Source: Hirschia sp964352025 (lineage in GTDB: Bacteria > Pseudomonadota > Alphaproteobacteria > Caulobacterales > Hyphomonadaceae). Taken from it: a DNA stretch of 64,000 bases. The stretch spans positions 62,001-126,000 of the forward strand of contig CAYGPZ010000004.1 of NCBI GenBank assembly GCA_964352025.1, given 5' to 3'. The position numbers and the translations under genes are program-made. Shown piece by piece: positions 17,047 through 26,686 of the stretch (positions within the stretch are counted from its first letter, which is position 1; each line of letters begins with the position of its first letter). The notes under the pieces are model-generated. The model did no database searches, was not told the DNA's origin, and saw nothing but the letters and a program-made list of their open reading frames with translations.

Positions 17047-18414
17047 TTAAATTTTGACCTTTGCCTCATCTCTGAGTTTATTGAGTTCAGTTTTATCCAA
17101 TGTGTAAAAAAGTAATACAATAATACTCACCGCAGTGAAAAATGCAGGGACGTAAGCCACGCCGATCACAATGCCCTCAAGAGCATCCGGTGACTGGGCC
17201 ATCCCTGGGGTCAGGCTGTTATCATACCCCGTCATCTCCAAGATAATACCAATAAGAAAGGGACCAAAGGCACCTGAAAACTTTTCGACAAAACTATACA
17301 TAGACGCATATAGTCCTTCTCGACGCATCCCTGTCTTTAGAGCATCATATTCTATGGTATCGGTAAGCATCGACATCGCCATCATAACATTGCCAGCAAT
17401 AATGACTCCAATTGCGACCGCACGTATAAGTAACTCAAACAGAGCCGCAGATGGATCCAGATCTGGAGGTAACAAAGCCCAGCTCAAATTTACGCAAATT
17501 GTTATGGCTGCGCTCAAGATATACGTATTTTTTTTGCCAAATTTCTCTGAAAATTTGATCAACAGAGGGACAGCTATTATAGTCGCAATCGTATTCGTTA
17601 TGCCAAACAGGGATAAATACGCCAGATTGATCCGCAGATAATCCATAAAGAAAATCAAGGTTACTGCTGCCGCGCTCATAACGCCCAGCAATTGGAAAAG
17701 CTTTGTTATAACAACAACTAGAAAATGACGATTTTGAACAAATAGCGAAAGCTGTTCGGAAAACTTATAACTACTTGGTTTGGCATGAACGACGCGCGCC
17801 TCTGATGTTCCAAACCAACAGGCAATCATCGTTGAGAATAATATAGCAGAAAAAACCACACCCAGCGTGGCGTATGCATCCCAGTCTCTTCCAAGATATT
17901 GAAGAATTAGAGGACCACCACCTGCAACCAGGCTTCCACCAATGGACACGAACATAACCCGGACGCCATGTAATTTCGTACGTTCCTCATAGCCATCAGT
18001 CATTTCTGCTGACATCGCCATGTAAGGCACATTGAAAATTGTATACCCCAACGTATAGAGGATAAGTACAGCGGTCGCGTATGCAGCCTTAGCCGTTTCG
18101 CTTTCGAACGTCGGCATTGTAAACAGCAGAAGAAAAGCAATGACAGACACAAAGCTACCAATAAATAGGTAGGGTCTTCGTCTCCCACTTTTAAACTTAG
18201 ATCGATCAGAGATATATCCCATTACTGGATCGCTCACCGCATCGATAATTTTAGTAAAGAGCAGAATAGAACCAGCAAGCGCCGGAGATAATTTCACAAC
18301 GGTGATAAGGTATGCAAGAACAAGAAATGAGCCTGTATTCATTAGGATAGCAACGCCTAAAGCACCTATCCCCCAATATGTTTTAAGGCGTTTCGATAGG
18401 ACTTGAGTACTCAT
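17047..18414 (-). CDS. GPH-family (glycoside-pentoside-hexuronide) cation symporter
   Basis: A 455-residue membrane carrier with about 12 segments. DAVSDPVMGYISDRSKFKSGRRR (residues 57-79) is the diagnostic loop 2-3 of the GPH/MelB branch of the major facilitator superfamily, and TDTIEYDALKTG is the usual loop 10-11. Members couple sugars, uronides or small acids to Na+ or H+. It lies directly upstream of the IclR gene on the same strand (79 bp), so the two may be co-transcribed. No glycoside hydrolase is adjacent, so a non-sugar substrate from the catabolic island is possible. Confidence 0.88.
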   Translation of the reverse strand: MSTQVLSKRLKTYWGIGALGVAILMNTGSFLVLAYLITVVKLSPALAGSILLFTKIIDAVSDPVMGYISDRSKFKSGRRRPYLFIGSFVSVIAFLLLFTMPTFESETAKAAYATAVLILYTLGYTIFNVPYMAMSAEMTDGYEERTKLHGVRVMFVSIGGSLVAGGGPLILQYLGRDWDAYATLGVVFSAILFSTMIACWFGTSEARVVHAKPSSYKFSEQLSLFVQNRHFLVVVITKLFQLLGVMSAAAVTLIFFMDYLRINLAYLSLFGITNTIATIIAVPLLIKFSEKFGKKNTYILSAAITICVNLSWALLPPDLDPSAALFELLIRAVAIGVIIAGNVMMAMSMLTDTIEYDALKTGMRREGLYASMYSFVEKFSGAFGPFLIGIILEMTGYDNSLTPGMAQSPDALEGIVIGVAYVPAFFTAVSIIVLLFYTLDKTELNKLRDEAKVKI

Positions 18415-18607
18415 TCACATCACCCGTTCTGAAATGGCAAAATTTGCCTAAACACATCAATTACTAAACTGAATTCACACCAATTACATTGAGATTAAAG
18501 CATACATTTCTAAATTGGAAATATTTCGCGCTCACTTATAAAAACCGACAGGCGAACAAAAATCCTAGACTGTTCTAATTTGAATACTATTGCAGAACCT
18601 ACAAACA

Positions 18608-18636
18608 AAAATGGCGGCATCTCGTGCCGCCATTTT
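18608..18636. terminator. Bidirectional rho-independent terminator
   Basis: AAAATGGCGGCA pairs perfectly with TGCCGCCATTTT around a five-base loop. It lies 30 bp beyond the stop of the TonB receptor (minus strand); A/T tails on both sides make it usable in both directions. Confidence 0.85.
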
Positions 18637-18665
18637 CTATATTAGAAACCTTAAAGTCAGTGACT

Positions 18666-21047
18666 TTAGAAGTTAACTCCAATTGTTGCTCCGTATGTCG
18701 CTCTTTCACCAAAGAACTCACCGTATGTGTTCCCAAATGGTAGGAATACAGCAAACGCGTTCGATACGTATTTTTCGTCTGTAACGTTACGTCCCCAAAT
18801 GCTGAAGTCGATGTTTCTATAAGTAAGACCAGCACGAAGGTTTAGAAGAGTACGCTCTGGTATCGTTGCAATATTTGCAGACGATACATAGAAATCACTC
18901 TGCCAGCTCAAATCACCTCTTAGGAAATAGGACATATCGCTGTTGATATCAGCTTCCCATTGAGTTCCCACAGATGCTTGAGTAGGCGGCGTTCTCTCTA
19001 CTTCGTTTCCACCGATGTCTCCATCTGATCCACACACTACATCGTCACACTGAGCTCCCCGCACAAATCTATTGTCAATTGTGCCATCGTCATAAGTGGA
19101 GTCAGCGTGAGAGAATGTTGCATCAAAGCTTAAGTTGTCAGTCGCCCGAATTAATGCATCAAATTCAAATCCAAAGACTGTCGCATTTCCTAAGTTCGTT
19201 ACGATAGAAACCGCGTTTGCTGGATCTGGAGCATCTGGATCAGCACCATTCAACTGCATATTCGTCCAATCAGTATAGTAGATTGCACCGTTTAGAGTTA
19301 GCGCACCGTCAAACAGAGTATTTTTAGACCCGATCTCATAAGTCCAGTTGAGCTCTTCTTCAAAGGTCTGGTTTACAGGATTAGTCGCACCAGTGTTGAA
19401 CCCACCTGCTTTCGCCCCTCTAGCGATTGTACCGTAAATCAATTGATCGCTATTCAAGTCACGCTCTACAGTAAAACGAGGCGTAAACACTGAAAAAGTA
19501 TCATTAAAACGGTCATCATTTCTATTGTTGATCGCTGTAATTTCAGTTTCAGAATAACGCGCCTCAACTCCTGCACGTGTCATACCATCAGATGAAGCCC
19601 ACTGTAATTCACCAAATACAGAGGACACATCTGTCATGATAGTGTCATCACCCAGCAGAATATTAAACGGACCAGGGTCAAAGACAAAGCTCGGTATCGG
19701 CGTACCAACAAATGGTACAAAGTTAACTGCATCAGTTACCGGAGCAATGTTAACACTTGAGAATGTTACATTGTCCACACCTTCAGAAAAGTAGATACCC
19801 AAACCACCTGTAAGTTGGTCACCAGCACTAAAGTCTAGTCTAATTTCGTGAGAATCGTAATCTATGTCACCTACTGGCGTAACTTGGAAATTACATAATG
19901 ATGCAAAAGCAGGCGGTCCAACTAGCGTTCCACAATTAATAGGGTCAGGTTCACCGCTTACCGCGATATCAACATCACCTTCTATTTTACCATAGAGATA
20001 TGTAGCAGTTAGAGAGTCTGTCAGTTCGAAACTACTCTTTAACGTAATAATATCGGTGTCAGACTGAGTACCATATCCGCGTGGATCATTAACACTGGTC
20101 TCACCCGGTGCAGGCAGTTCTCCACAAATCAAAGAATCGAAGAAACCAAACAACAACTCTCCACAATTCGTATCTCCGGTTTGAGGAGATAAATATTGTG
20201 ATGCACGTGCTTCACTTGATATTTGCGTATTATATAGGCCCGCTTCTATAGATATCCGATCTGTCGGCTCAATAGCGGCAGAAATAGAATATGATTCATT
20301 GTCCCAACCACCAACATTTCCACTTGTCCCCGGACTTACGCCAAGGTTAGCAAATGGGTGTGAATTTTCCCAGGAACCATCAAATTCTGATATGTTATAC
20401 GATCCTGCGATCGCAAATTTATCTGAAAACGTAAAGTTTCCGAATATCCCAGCATCTAATCGGTCATCAGACCCCATTGTTCCTGTCACATCAGCAGTTA
20501 CAGGTTGATCAGAAATACTCGCAGACTTTGCTGCATAGTTGATCGCACCAGAGAATGCGTTCCGACCGTATCTAGCACTTTGAGGCCCCTTAACAACCTC
20601 AATGCGTTCAACATTTGCTGTACCAACGTCCACAGCCCATGAGCGTGGAATATATACGCCGTTCCAGAATGACGAAACATTGGACTCAAGCGCAGTCGTA
20701 CGTGTTTGTGCTTGTCCACGAATAACTGGGTTAGCGAAACCACCTGAGAAGTCCTCAAAACTGAAACCTGATGTAAATCTCGCAACATCTTCCAGTTCTT
20801 GGATACTTTTTCTAGTCATCGCTTCCTTATCAAACGCTGTTATCGCTAGAGGAACATCTTGAATGTTCTCTTCACGCCCACGAGCGGAAACGACTATTAG
20901 ATCAAGAGAACGAACTTCATCCTCTTCAATAACTTCGCCCGCTGTAGCCTCAGCAGCCTCAACTTGAGCGACAGCAGTGATTGGAAACCCCAGTCCAATG
21001 GCGCACATAAGAGCCGCCTCACTTGCTTTACTATATAACCTACGCAT
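18666..21047 (-). CDS. TonB-dependent outer-membrane receptor
   Basis: A 793-residue receptor. The N-terminus (MRRLYSKASEAALMCAIGLG, then AVAQ) is a signal peptide; a TonB box (LDLIVVSAR) follows, then a plug domain beginning NIQDVPLAITAFD, and a C-terminal beta barrel ending ATIGVNF with the terminal aromatic residue needed for BamA insertion. It has no STN domain, so it should not signal to a FecR. ATG at 21047 has GGGGAA close upstream; a TTG twelve codons earlier has no ribosome site. It lies beside the catabolic island and probably imports its substrate across the outer membrane. Confidence 0.93.
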   Translation of the reverse strand: MRRLYSKASEAALMCAIGLGFPITAVAQVEAAEATAGEVIEEDEVRSLDLIVVSARGREENIQDVPLAITAFDKEAMTRKSIQELEDVARFTSGFSFEDFSGGFANPVIRGQAQTRTTALESNVSSFWNGVYIPRSWAVDVGTANVERIEVVKGPQSARYGRNAFSGAINYAAKSASISDQPVTADVTGTMGSDDRLDAGIFGNFTFSDKFAIAGSYNISEFDGSWENSHPFANLGVSPGTSGNVGGWDNESYSISAAIEPTDRISIEAGLYNTQISSEARASQYLSPQTGDTNCGELLFGFFDSLICGELPAPGETSVNDPRGYGTQSDTDIITLKSSFELTDSLTATYLYGKIEGDVDIAVSGEPDPINCGTLVGPPAFASLCNFQVTPVGDIDYDSHEIRLDFSAGDQLTGGLGIYFSEGVDNVTFSSVNIAPVTDAVNFVPFVGTPIPSFVFDPGPFNILLGDDTIMTDVSSVFGELQWASSDGMTRAGVEARYSETEITAINNRNDDRFNDTFSVFTPRFTVERDLNSDQLIYGTIARGAKAGGFNTGATNPVNQTFEEELNWTYEIGSKNTLFDGALTLNGAIYYTDWTNMQLNGADPDAPDPANAVSIVTNLGNATVFGFEFDALIRATDNLSFDATFSHADSTYDDGTIDNRFVRGAQCDDVVCGSDGDIGGNEVERTPPTQASVGTQWEADINSDMSYFLRGDLSWQSDFYVSSANIATIPERTLLNLRAGLTYRNIDFSIWGRNVTDEKYVSNAFAVFLPFGNTYGEFFGERATYGATIGVNF

Positions 21048-21880
21048 TCTGTATTCCCCGCATAATTTTAGTGATTGTTTCAATCATCATGTTAGAAGAC
21101 CAGTGAATAGATAGGCATCAGAAGACCCCTATTTCGGATTTAAGCATACGCATTTGATGCAATCGCGCGGTCCGGACTAAGAAAATCCTCACCTGATGGA
21201 TAATTTAGACGAGTGTATATTTCTAATTTTCAAGTAAATATGCGAAATCGGAATAGTAGATCTGCATCTGCTACTATTTAATCTTTGCCAGACTAAATCC
21301 TTCATTTTCAATATAGTAGAAAATTATAGTTTGGAGGCACGAATACATCGCTAGGAGCACTAAACTTGCCTCTATCGATATTCTTCCCTTTTTCACTCTC
21401 ATTGAGAAATTTAGACGGTCTTCTTCACAACCGCGGATCAATATCAAACACTCATAAAGAATGCTTATGCAGGAATAGGTACCTCTTATTCTCGGCCAAG
21501 ATCTATCTCGAACGATAACCTTACACACGTAAATTAGCACAATCGAAGCAGCATCTAGATATATTATTCTATAAAACAAATTGGAGAACTTCATACTTAC
21601 TCCAGAGCGACTGCCCCTGATTCAGAGTCCGCGCACCAGATTTAACAATTCATTCAAAGCAGATATCATCGCTCTGAATACTGCCCTCAATTTACGGACA
21701 GGTGAAATAACACCGCCCTTTTAGTATGTAAATTAAACTTTTGAAGCTAACAAACATAGCGGTAGTTCATTAATTTTTCTAACAATTAGATACCTGATTG
21801 CATGCCACAATAAATGACCAAATTATACCTTAGTTGAAAGTAAAAAATCTAATGGGAAATGCAGCACGCAAAGATCTGTC
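21048..21880. other. Long non-coding stretch between TonB receptor and NUP gene
   Basis: About 830 bp between two divergent genes. I see no convincing gene. AATAGTAG (21252-21259) and CTACTATT (21271-21278) form an 8-bp inverted repeat with an 11-base loop about 200 bp upstream of the receptor start. The length is unusual for this compact region and may reflect gene loss. Confidence 0.5.
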
Positions 21881-23008
21881 ATTAAAAGAAGTAAGCTCTT
21901 AAAGATAACAGCAGCTCTAATGGCAGCTTCGTGCTTACTCAATTTGAGCGCCTGCTCTATCCTGCCTAAATCTGTGGCAAGCTTTTCTCAAGAAAACGCG
22001 ACGGATTGCTCACCTGGCTACGCTTGCTCGACACCACTGCCTGTCAAAATGGTGTTGGTGACGATGTTCGAGATTGGCGAGGATGAGGGTGATACTCCTG
22101 GCGAATTTCAATTGTGGAAAGAGCGCCGAAACTTTGACAAGCAAATACCTTTTCCGCACTCACATCACGATTTATATTATGACAGCGGAAGCCAATTACT
22201 CACTATCGTCACGGGCATTTGGACAGCTAAGTCTGCGACCGCTACAATGGCACTTGGACTAGATCAACGCTTTGACCTAAGCAAATCCTATTGGCTGGTT
22301 GCAGGTATTGCAGGTATTGACCCTAACGATGCCTCCATCGGGTCTGCCGTATGGTCGTCTTACCTTGTCGACGGAGATCTAGCCCACGAAATAGACGCTC
22401 GCGAAATTCCCGACGATTGGGACACTGGCTATTTTGCACGACACACCCAAGGTCCTAACGATACTCATAGGCCTACCCCCAAAGGAGAAGTGTTTCAGAT
22501 AAATCCAACCCTTCGCGACTGGGCATATGAATTGACCAAAGATATTAAGCTGGCTGACGAAGAAAATATCAAAGAAACCAGAGAACTGTACACTAAACAC
22601 CCTAATGCACAGACACCGCCGACTATTATGAAAGGCGGACACTTAGCCGGAATGACATTCTGGCATGGAGAAATTTTAAACGATTGGGCAAATAATTGGG
22701 TCTCGTTCTGGTCAGATGGAAATTCAAACTTCGTGACTTCTGCCATGGAAGAAACTGGAACGTTTCAGGCTATAACATATCTTGATGAAATTGGACGCGT
22801 CGATGAAGACCGCTTCATGGTGCTAAGGGCCGGAAGTAATTACACAATGCCTCCACCAAACGTAACAGCAGCCGAAAACCTTCTCGCTGAAAATGAAGGA
22901 TATGCAGGCCTTATTGCCTCTGTAGAGACTTTATACTCGGTTGGCTCCGTCGTGATTGATGAAATCACTCAAAACTGGGAAAAGTATGAGGAAAGTATAC
23001 CTGGTTAA
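21881..23008 (+). CDS. Purine nucleoside permease (NUP) family lipoprotein
   Basis: A protein of the NUP family (Candida Nup1-like), with the family's PVKMVLVTMFEIGEDEGD opening, GIWTAKSATATMALGLD, WLVAGIAGIDP, MKGGHLAGMTFWHG and LRAGSNYTMPPP segments. The fold is related to nucleoside phosphorylases, so binding or cleavage of a nucleoside is likely. The first usual start, ATG 21920, gives only a stub before the lipobox LSAC. An in-frame ATT at 21881 instead gives a full lipoprotein signal (KRSK charged region, then ITAALMAASCLLNLSAC), and no ATG/GTG/TTG lies between 21920 and the upstream stop at 21815. I therefore annotate from ATT, with 21920 as the alternative. It would sit in the periplasm, anchored to a membrane. 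Confidence 0.82.
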   Translation: MKRSKLLKITAALMAASCLLNLSACSILPKSVASFSQENATDCSPGYACSTPLPVKMVLVTMFEIGEDEGDTPGEFQLWKERRNFDKQIPFPHSHHDLYYDSGSQLLTIVTGIWTAKSATATMALGLDQRFDLSKSYWLVAGIAGIDPNDASIGSAVWSSYLVDGDLAHEIDAREIPDDWDTGYFARHTQGPNDTHRPTPKGEVFQINPTLRDWAYELTKDIKLADEENIKETRELYTKHPNAQTPPTIMKGGHLAGMTFWHGEILNDWANNWVSFWSDGNSNFVTSAMEETGTFQAITYLDEIGRVDEDRFMVLRAGSNYTMPPPNVTAAENLLAENEGYAGLIASVETLYSVGSVVIDEITQNWEKYEESIPG

Positions 23009-23426
23009 CGTCTATTGTGGTGTTGCAAATCTGTTTTCCACTTTTACTGAGACATGTGGAAGACCTACCTCACGGATGGGGCATCGACATCACGTACAAA
23101 TCTGTTCGGGGGCGGGAAATATATTTCGTCTCCACTTCGCGGCTAAGATACGTCGATAATAATTAGTTCAAATGCGTTATCCCCAACAATGGAATGTCCA
23201 GCTATAAGAACTGCTCCTAAAGATCAGAGACACCTTAACTATCTACAAAGAAAACTAGATTACTCATGTGATGCCTTTATAATTAGTTCGATCACAATTA
23301 CTTGAACATAACTGAATACACCTCAAAAATGTGATTGTTGGCATGTGTTGTGCTTTGGTTTTTGACATATAAGATCACTCAACGGGTTATGTTTATCTAT
23401 TGGGGATGTTTTGGTTGGAGCCCTCT
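23009..23426 (+). promoter_or_regulatory. Upstream region of the adenylation-carrier-thioesterase gene
   Basis: A 418-bp gap with no gene I can support. TTGACA at 23362-23367 is a consensus -35; the following TATGTT/TTATGT stretch (23387-23393) is a weak -10 with a longer than ideal spacer. The start codon is 34 bp further on. Confidence 0.35.
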
Positions 23427-26400
23427 ATGCAACGCGACAGCGTACAAATCCGATTTCATCAAGCTGTCGAGCGGGCTCCTAAGTCCGTTGCCATACGCCA
23501 TGGCGAGCAATGCATCACCTATGAAGAATTGTCAGAGCGCGTGAGATCCCTGAGCGCTGCGCTTGCATCACAGGGAGAAACGCCCGCTTCATTAAGCTGT
23601 ATTCTGGCGGATAACGAAGTACCGTCAATCATTGCAGCATTTGCCATTGTGGTCGCTGGGCAAGGATATGTCCCTTTATCAGTTTATGATCCTGCTGAAT
23701 TGATAAAAGAACGACTGGAAATTAGTGGCACAAAGAATATTTTCACGTCACGCGAACATGAAGTTTTGGCTAGGTCGATTGCTCACGATGACGTTCAAAT
23801 ATTTATAATTGAAGATTATTGGGATCAATCTGAACCTGCTCATGTTTTCAATGGTGCTTTTAATCTGAGCGGCAGCGCTTATATGCTTTTTACTTCAGGT
23901 TCGACAGGAACACCAAAAGCTATAACTCACTCGCATTCTAGTTTGTTGCGCAGTGTTGATTGCTTTTTAGCCGATACTCAATTGACGACAGAAGACAATG
24001 TCAGCCTCATGACGAATTTGGGTTTCACACCCTCTGTTTTTTGTCTCTTTGGTGCTTTGCTGTCCGGCGCAACCCTTCACCCTCGAAACCTTGCTTTACA
24101 AGGCGTGAATGGACTGACCGATTGGGTTTGCGCGGGAAATATCACACACTTATATACCACACCGACAATTTATAGACGTTGGCTAGCTACGCTTGATAAA
24201 CGGCTTAGTGCTTCAGACTTGAAAATGATCATGTTGGCAGGTGAGCCAATGTTGTCGTCTGACGTCAATTTATTTAAGGAAAAAGTGCCGCCAAATGTAG
24301 CACTTTACAACGGTATGGGAACAAGTGAAACGAGCTGTGCCGCCCGATATTTTGTAGATCTAGATAAGTCTTATCCAGATGGTCGGGTTCCCATCGGTAT
24401 TCCGTACAAAGATGTTGAGGCTCGAATTGAAGATGGCTCTGGCCAGTTGTTGGGTCCCTCAGAAACGGGTGAACTTGTTCTTGTTGGAACGCATTTCACC
24501 AACGGATATGCACATGCTGATCCTGATAGTTTGGATCGCTTTCAACCAGTCCCCAATACCAATAAATGGCGATATTCCACAGGGGATCTCGCTATGCGGC
24601 TAGAGGATGGTAGTCTTGTGCATTGTGGTCGGCGAGACGGGCAGGTCAAAGTCAATGGCGTCCGGATTGAAACCGATGAAATTGAATCTGTTCTTCTGGA
24701 TTTTGAAGGTGTAGATGAAGTTGCCATTATTGCAGTTGAAACCGAAGAGCATCACACAAGTTTAACGGCATATATTGGTTCTCAAAAATCAAAAGAATTG
24801 ACAGTTCTTGAGCTTCGACAATTCTTACGTAGCAAGCTTCCATCAGCATTTATCCCTTCAACATTCATTCTATTGGACACATTGCCAATGCTATCTGCTG
24901 GCAAGGTAGACAAGGTTGCTTTGCGTTCAATGAATTTGACCTCACCTCAGTTTATGAGTGAAACCGTTGAACCGCGAGACCATTTTGAGAATGAGGTCTT
25001 GGAAGCTTTTAGGCGCGCATTTGACAATCCAGAGTTTGGATTCGGAGATGATTTCTTTGAACATGGAGGCGATTCACTTCGTGCGCTAGAAGTGGCTATC
25101 GCAATAGAGGAAAGAACTGGATATGCTTTAAGCGCGTCAGGTTTGATGACATATCCAACACCGATAAATGTAGCACATCATTTGAAAACTCAGATGCAAT
25201 CTCATAGCAAAAATGACATTGTTCAATTCAGTTCTGATAGCGCACAAGTTTCTAATAATGGTACGTTGATCTGTATTCCCGGTGTTGGTGGGCATGCTTT
25301 GTCTTTCAGAGACCTTGCTAGTGCTTTACCTGCGAATATCTCTATGCATGCATTGGAAATTCAAGGTCTGGATGGGCGCGCGGCACCATTTGGATCAATA
25401 AAAGCGATTGCATCATATTTTGCTGATCAAATACGAAATCAATTTCCTACCGGACCGCTCTATTTTGCGGGTTACTCAATGGGAGGTCAAATCGCGTTTG
25501 AACTTGCTCGTTTGTTTAAGCTTGAGGGGCGCGAAATTGGTCAGCTCATTTTAATTGACGCGTATTCGACCAAATATTTCGCTTTTGAAAGACGCTATAG
25601 GATACGTGAAGCACGCATAGCAGCTATTAGAAAATTGGGTATTTTTACATGGCTTGGCACGAAACTGAAAACTGCTTTTACTTCAGATAATTCTCCGTTA
25701 TCTGCATTTAGCCCTTCATCAGAAGTGGGAAGACTGACTGGAATGGATGCCGAAGTGCAGCTAAATAAGCGTATGAAGGCCATTGAAGCGTTGTTATACA
25801 ACGCGGCACATGCATATGAGCCGACTCCATTTGAACTGCCAACTATTTCTATAGAAGCAAGTGCGCCTGCCGATCCTCCAGGTGATTGCTATAGCTATTG
25901 GGACACGCTGACACAGCACAAAATACGTCATGTGGAGGTCGATGCGGATCATCTTTCTATTATGAAATCTGATGGAGCTGTTCGAAAAGTTGCACAGCTG
26001 ATTTCTAAATGTGTTTCAGGTACAGATGAGGTCATCTCTACTGAAAATGTTTCAAAGTCCATTTCGGATTTGTTTCAATACTGGTCTGCAGATGGCAATC
26101 AAGTTTTAACCGCGGATATCATTAATCCCGGCATGCTTCCCCAATCAGTTGCGTCTTTATTGAACCACTCAGATAGCATGACTTCCACTCTGTCCCGCCA
26201 TTATGATCAAAAGATCGATGTGAATGTTTTAGCAAAGAGCCAAATAGGTGGTCATCTTGTTCGTAAAGTATCGTTAAAGCCTGCAGACATTCATCATGAT
26301 TGCGCGATGGCAGTTATTCGGATTGATCTGAAAGCATTAGATACTCATTCACGGCAAGATATTTTGGATGGATCAGAACCATTTGGCGCGATAATGGATC

Positions 26401-26609
26401 GGCACAATGTCCAATGGAAAAAAGAACCAACTTCCTTCTTTACAGTTCATCCAGATGAAGACATTGCCAAACGATTGAACTGCGCGGCGCATAAAGGTCA
26501 ACTTTTCGGGCGACACAATGTTCTTACTTTAGAAAATGGCCATAAATTAGCCGACGTAATAGAAGTTGTACCCGATACATCGCCCACTTTATCTAAAGAG
26601 TTGCATTGA
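23427..26609 (+). CDS. Four-domain synthetase: adenylation - carrier - thioesterase - chorismate-lyase-like
   Basis: A 1060-residue protein. Residues ~15-505 are an adenylation domain (TSGSTG 156-161, GMGTSE near 297, YSTGD 383-387, GKVDK 492-496). Residues ~520-590 are a carrier domain with phosphopantetheine site Ser550 (GGDSL). Residues ~605-865 are a type I thioesterase (GYSMGG, Ser684; Asp711; His842). Residues ~906-1048 resemble chorismate pyruvate-lyase/Rv2949c proteins (DSMTSTL, Arg946, EPFGAIMD, LFGRHN, Glu1046 in IEVVP). There is no condensation domain. The A4 site reads GFTPS, lacking the Asp that binds an amino acid's amine, so an aryl or keto acid is expected. Inference: chorismate gives 4-hydroxybenzoate, which is adenylated, loaded and released. 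I start at ATG 23427 (GGAG six bases upstream); ATG 23406 is an alternative. No phosphopantetheinyl transferase is in the window. Confidence 0.9.
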   Translation: MQRDSVQIRFHQAVERAPKSVAIRHGEQCITYEELSERVRSLSAALASQGETPASLSCILADNEVPSIIAAFAIVVAGQGYVPLSVYDPAELIKERLEISGTKNIFTSREHEVLARSIAHDDVQIFIIEDYWDQSEPAHVFNGAFNLSGSAYMLFTSGSTGTPKAITHSHSSLLRSVDCFLADTQLTTEDNVSLMTNLGFTPSVFCLFGALLSGATLHPRNLALQGVNGLTDWVCAGNITHLYTTPTIYRRWLATLDKRLSASDLKMIMLAGEPMLSSDVNLFKEKVPPNVALYNGMGTSETSCAARYFVDLDKSYPDGRVPIGIPYKDVEARIEDGSGQLLGPSETGELVLVGTHFTNGYAHADPDSLDRFQPVPNTNKWRYSTGDLAMRLEDGSLVHCGRRDGQVKVNGVRIETDEIESVLLDFEGVDEVAIIAVETEEHHTSLTAYIGSQKSKELTVLELRQFLRSKLPSAFIPSTFILLDTLPMLSAGKVDKVALRSMNLTSPQFMSETVEPRDHFENEVLEAFRRAFDNPEFGFGDDFFEHGGDSLRALEVAIAIEERTGYALSASGLMTYPTPINVAHHLKTQMQSHSKNDIVQFSSDSAQVSNNGTLICIPGVGGHALSFRDLASALPANISMHALEIQGLDGRAAPFGSIKAIASYFADQIRNQFPTGPLYFAGYSMGGQIAFELARLFKLEGREIGQLILIDAYSTKYFAFERRYRIREARIAAIRKLGIFTWLGTKLKTAFTSDNSPLSAFSPSSEVGRLTGMDAEVQLNKRMKAIEALLYNAAHAYEPTPFELPTISIEASAPADPPGDCYSYWDTLTQHKIRHVEVDADHLSIMKSDGAVRKVAQLISKCVSGTDEVISTENVSKSISDLFQYWSADGNQVLTADIINPGMLPQSVASLLNHSDSMTSTLSRHYDQKIDVNVLAKSQIGGHLVRKVSLKPADIHHDCAMAVIRIDLKALDTHSRQDILDGSEPFGAIMDRHNVQWKKEPTSFFTVHPDEDIAKRLNCAAHKGQLFGRHNVLTLENGHKLADVIEVVPDTSPTLSKELH

Positions 26610-26686
26610 GATGATATTACTTAGCTTGGACCAATCTAGCATCATAGTTTCATTTTCGCGAGTGACTCAGCTGGAATGGCATTAAA

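Noticed and set aside
21274..21594. A 106-codon minus-strand open frame with hydrophobic stretches in the long gap upstream of the TonB receptor
   Set aside because: No family resemblance, no ribosome site, rare-looking residue mix, and it lies in AT-rich DNA where chance frames of this size are common.
23427..26609. Reading the large synthetase as a standard peptide synthetase module
   Set aside because: There is no condensation domain, and the carrier is followed directly by the thioesterase and then a chorismate-lyase-like domain, so no peptide bond formation is expected.
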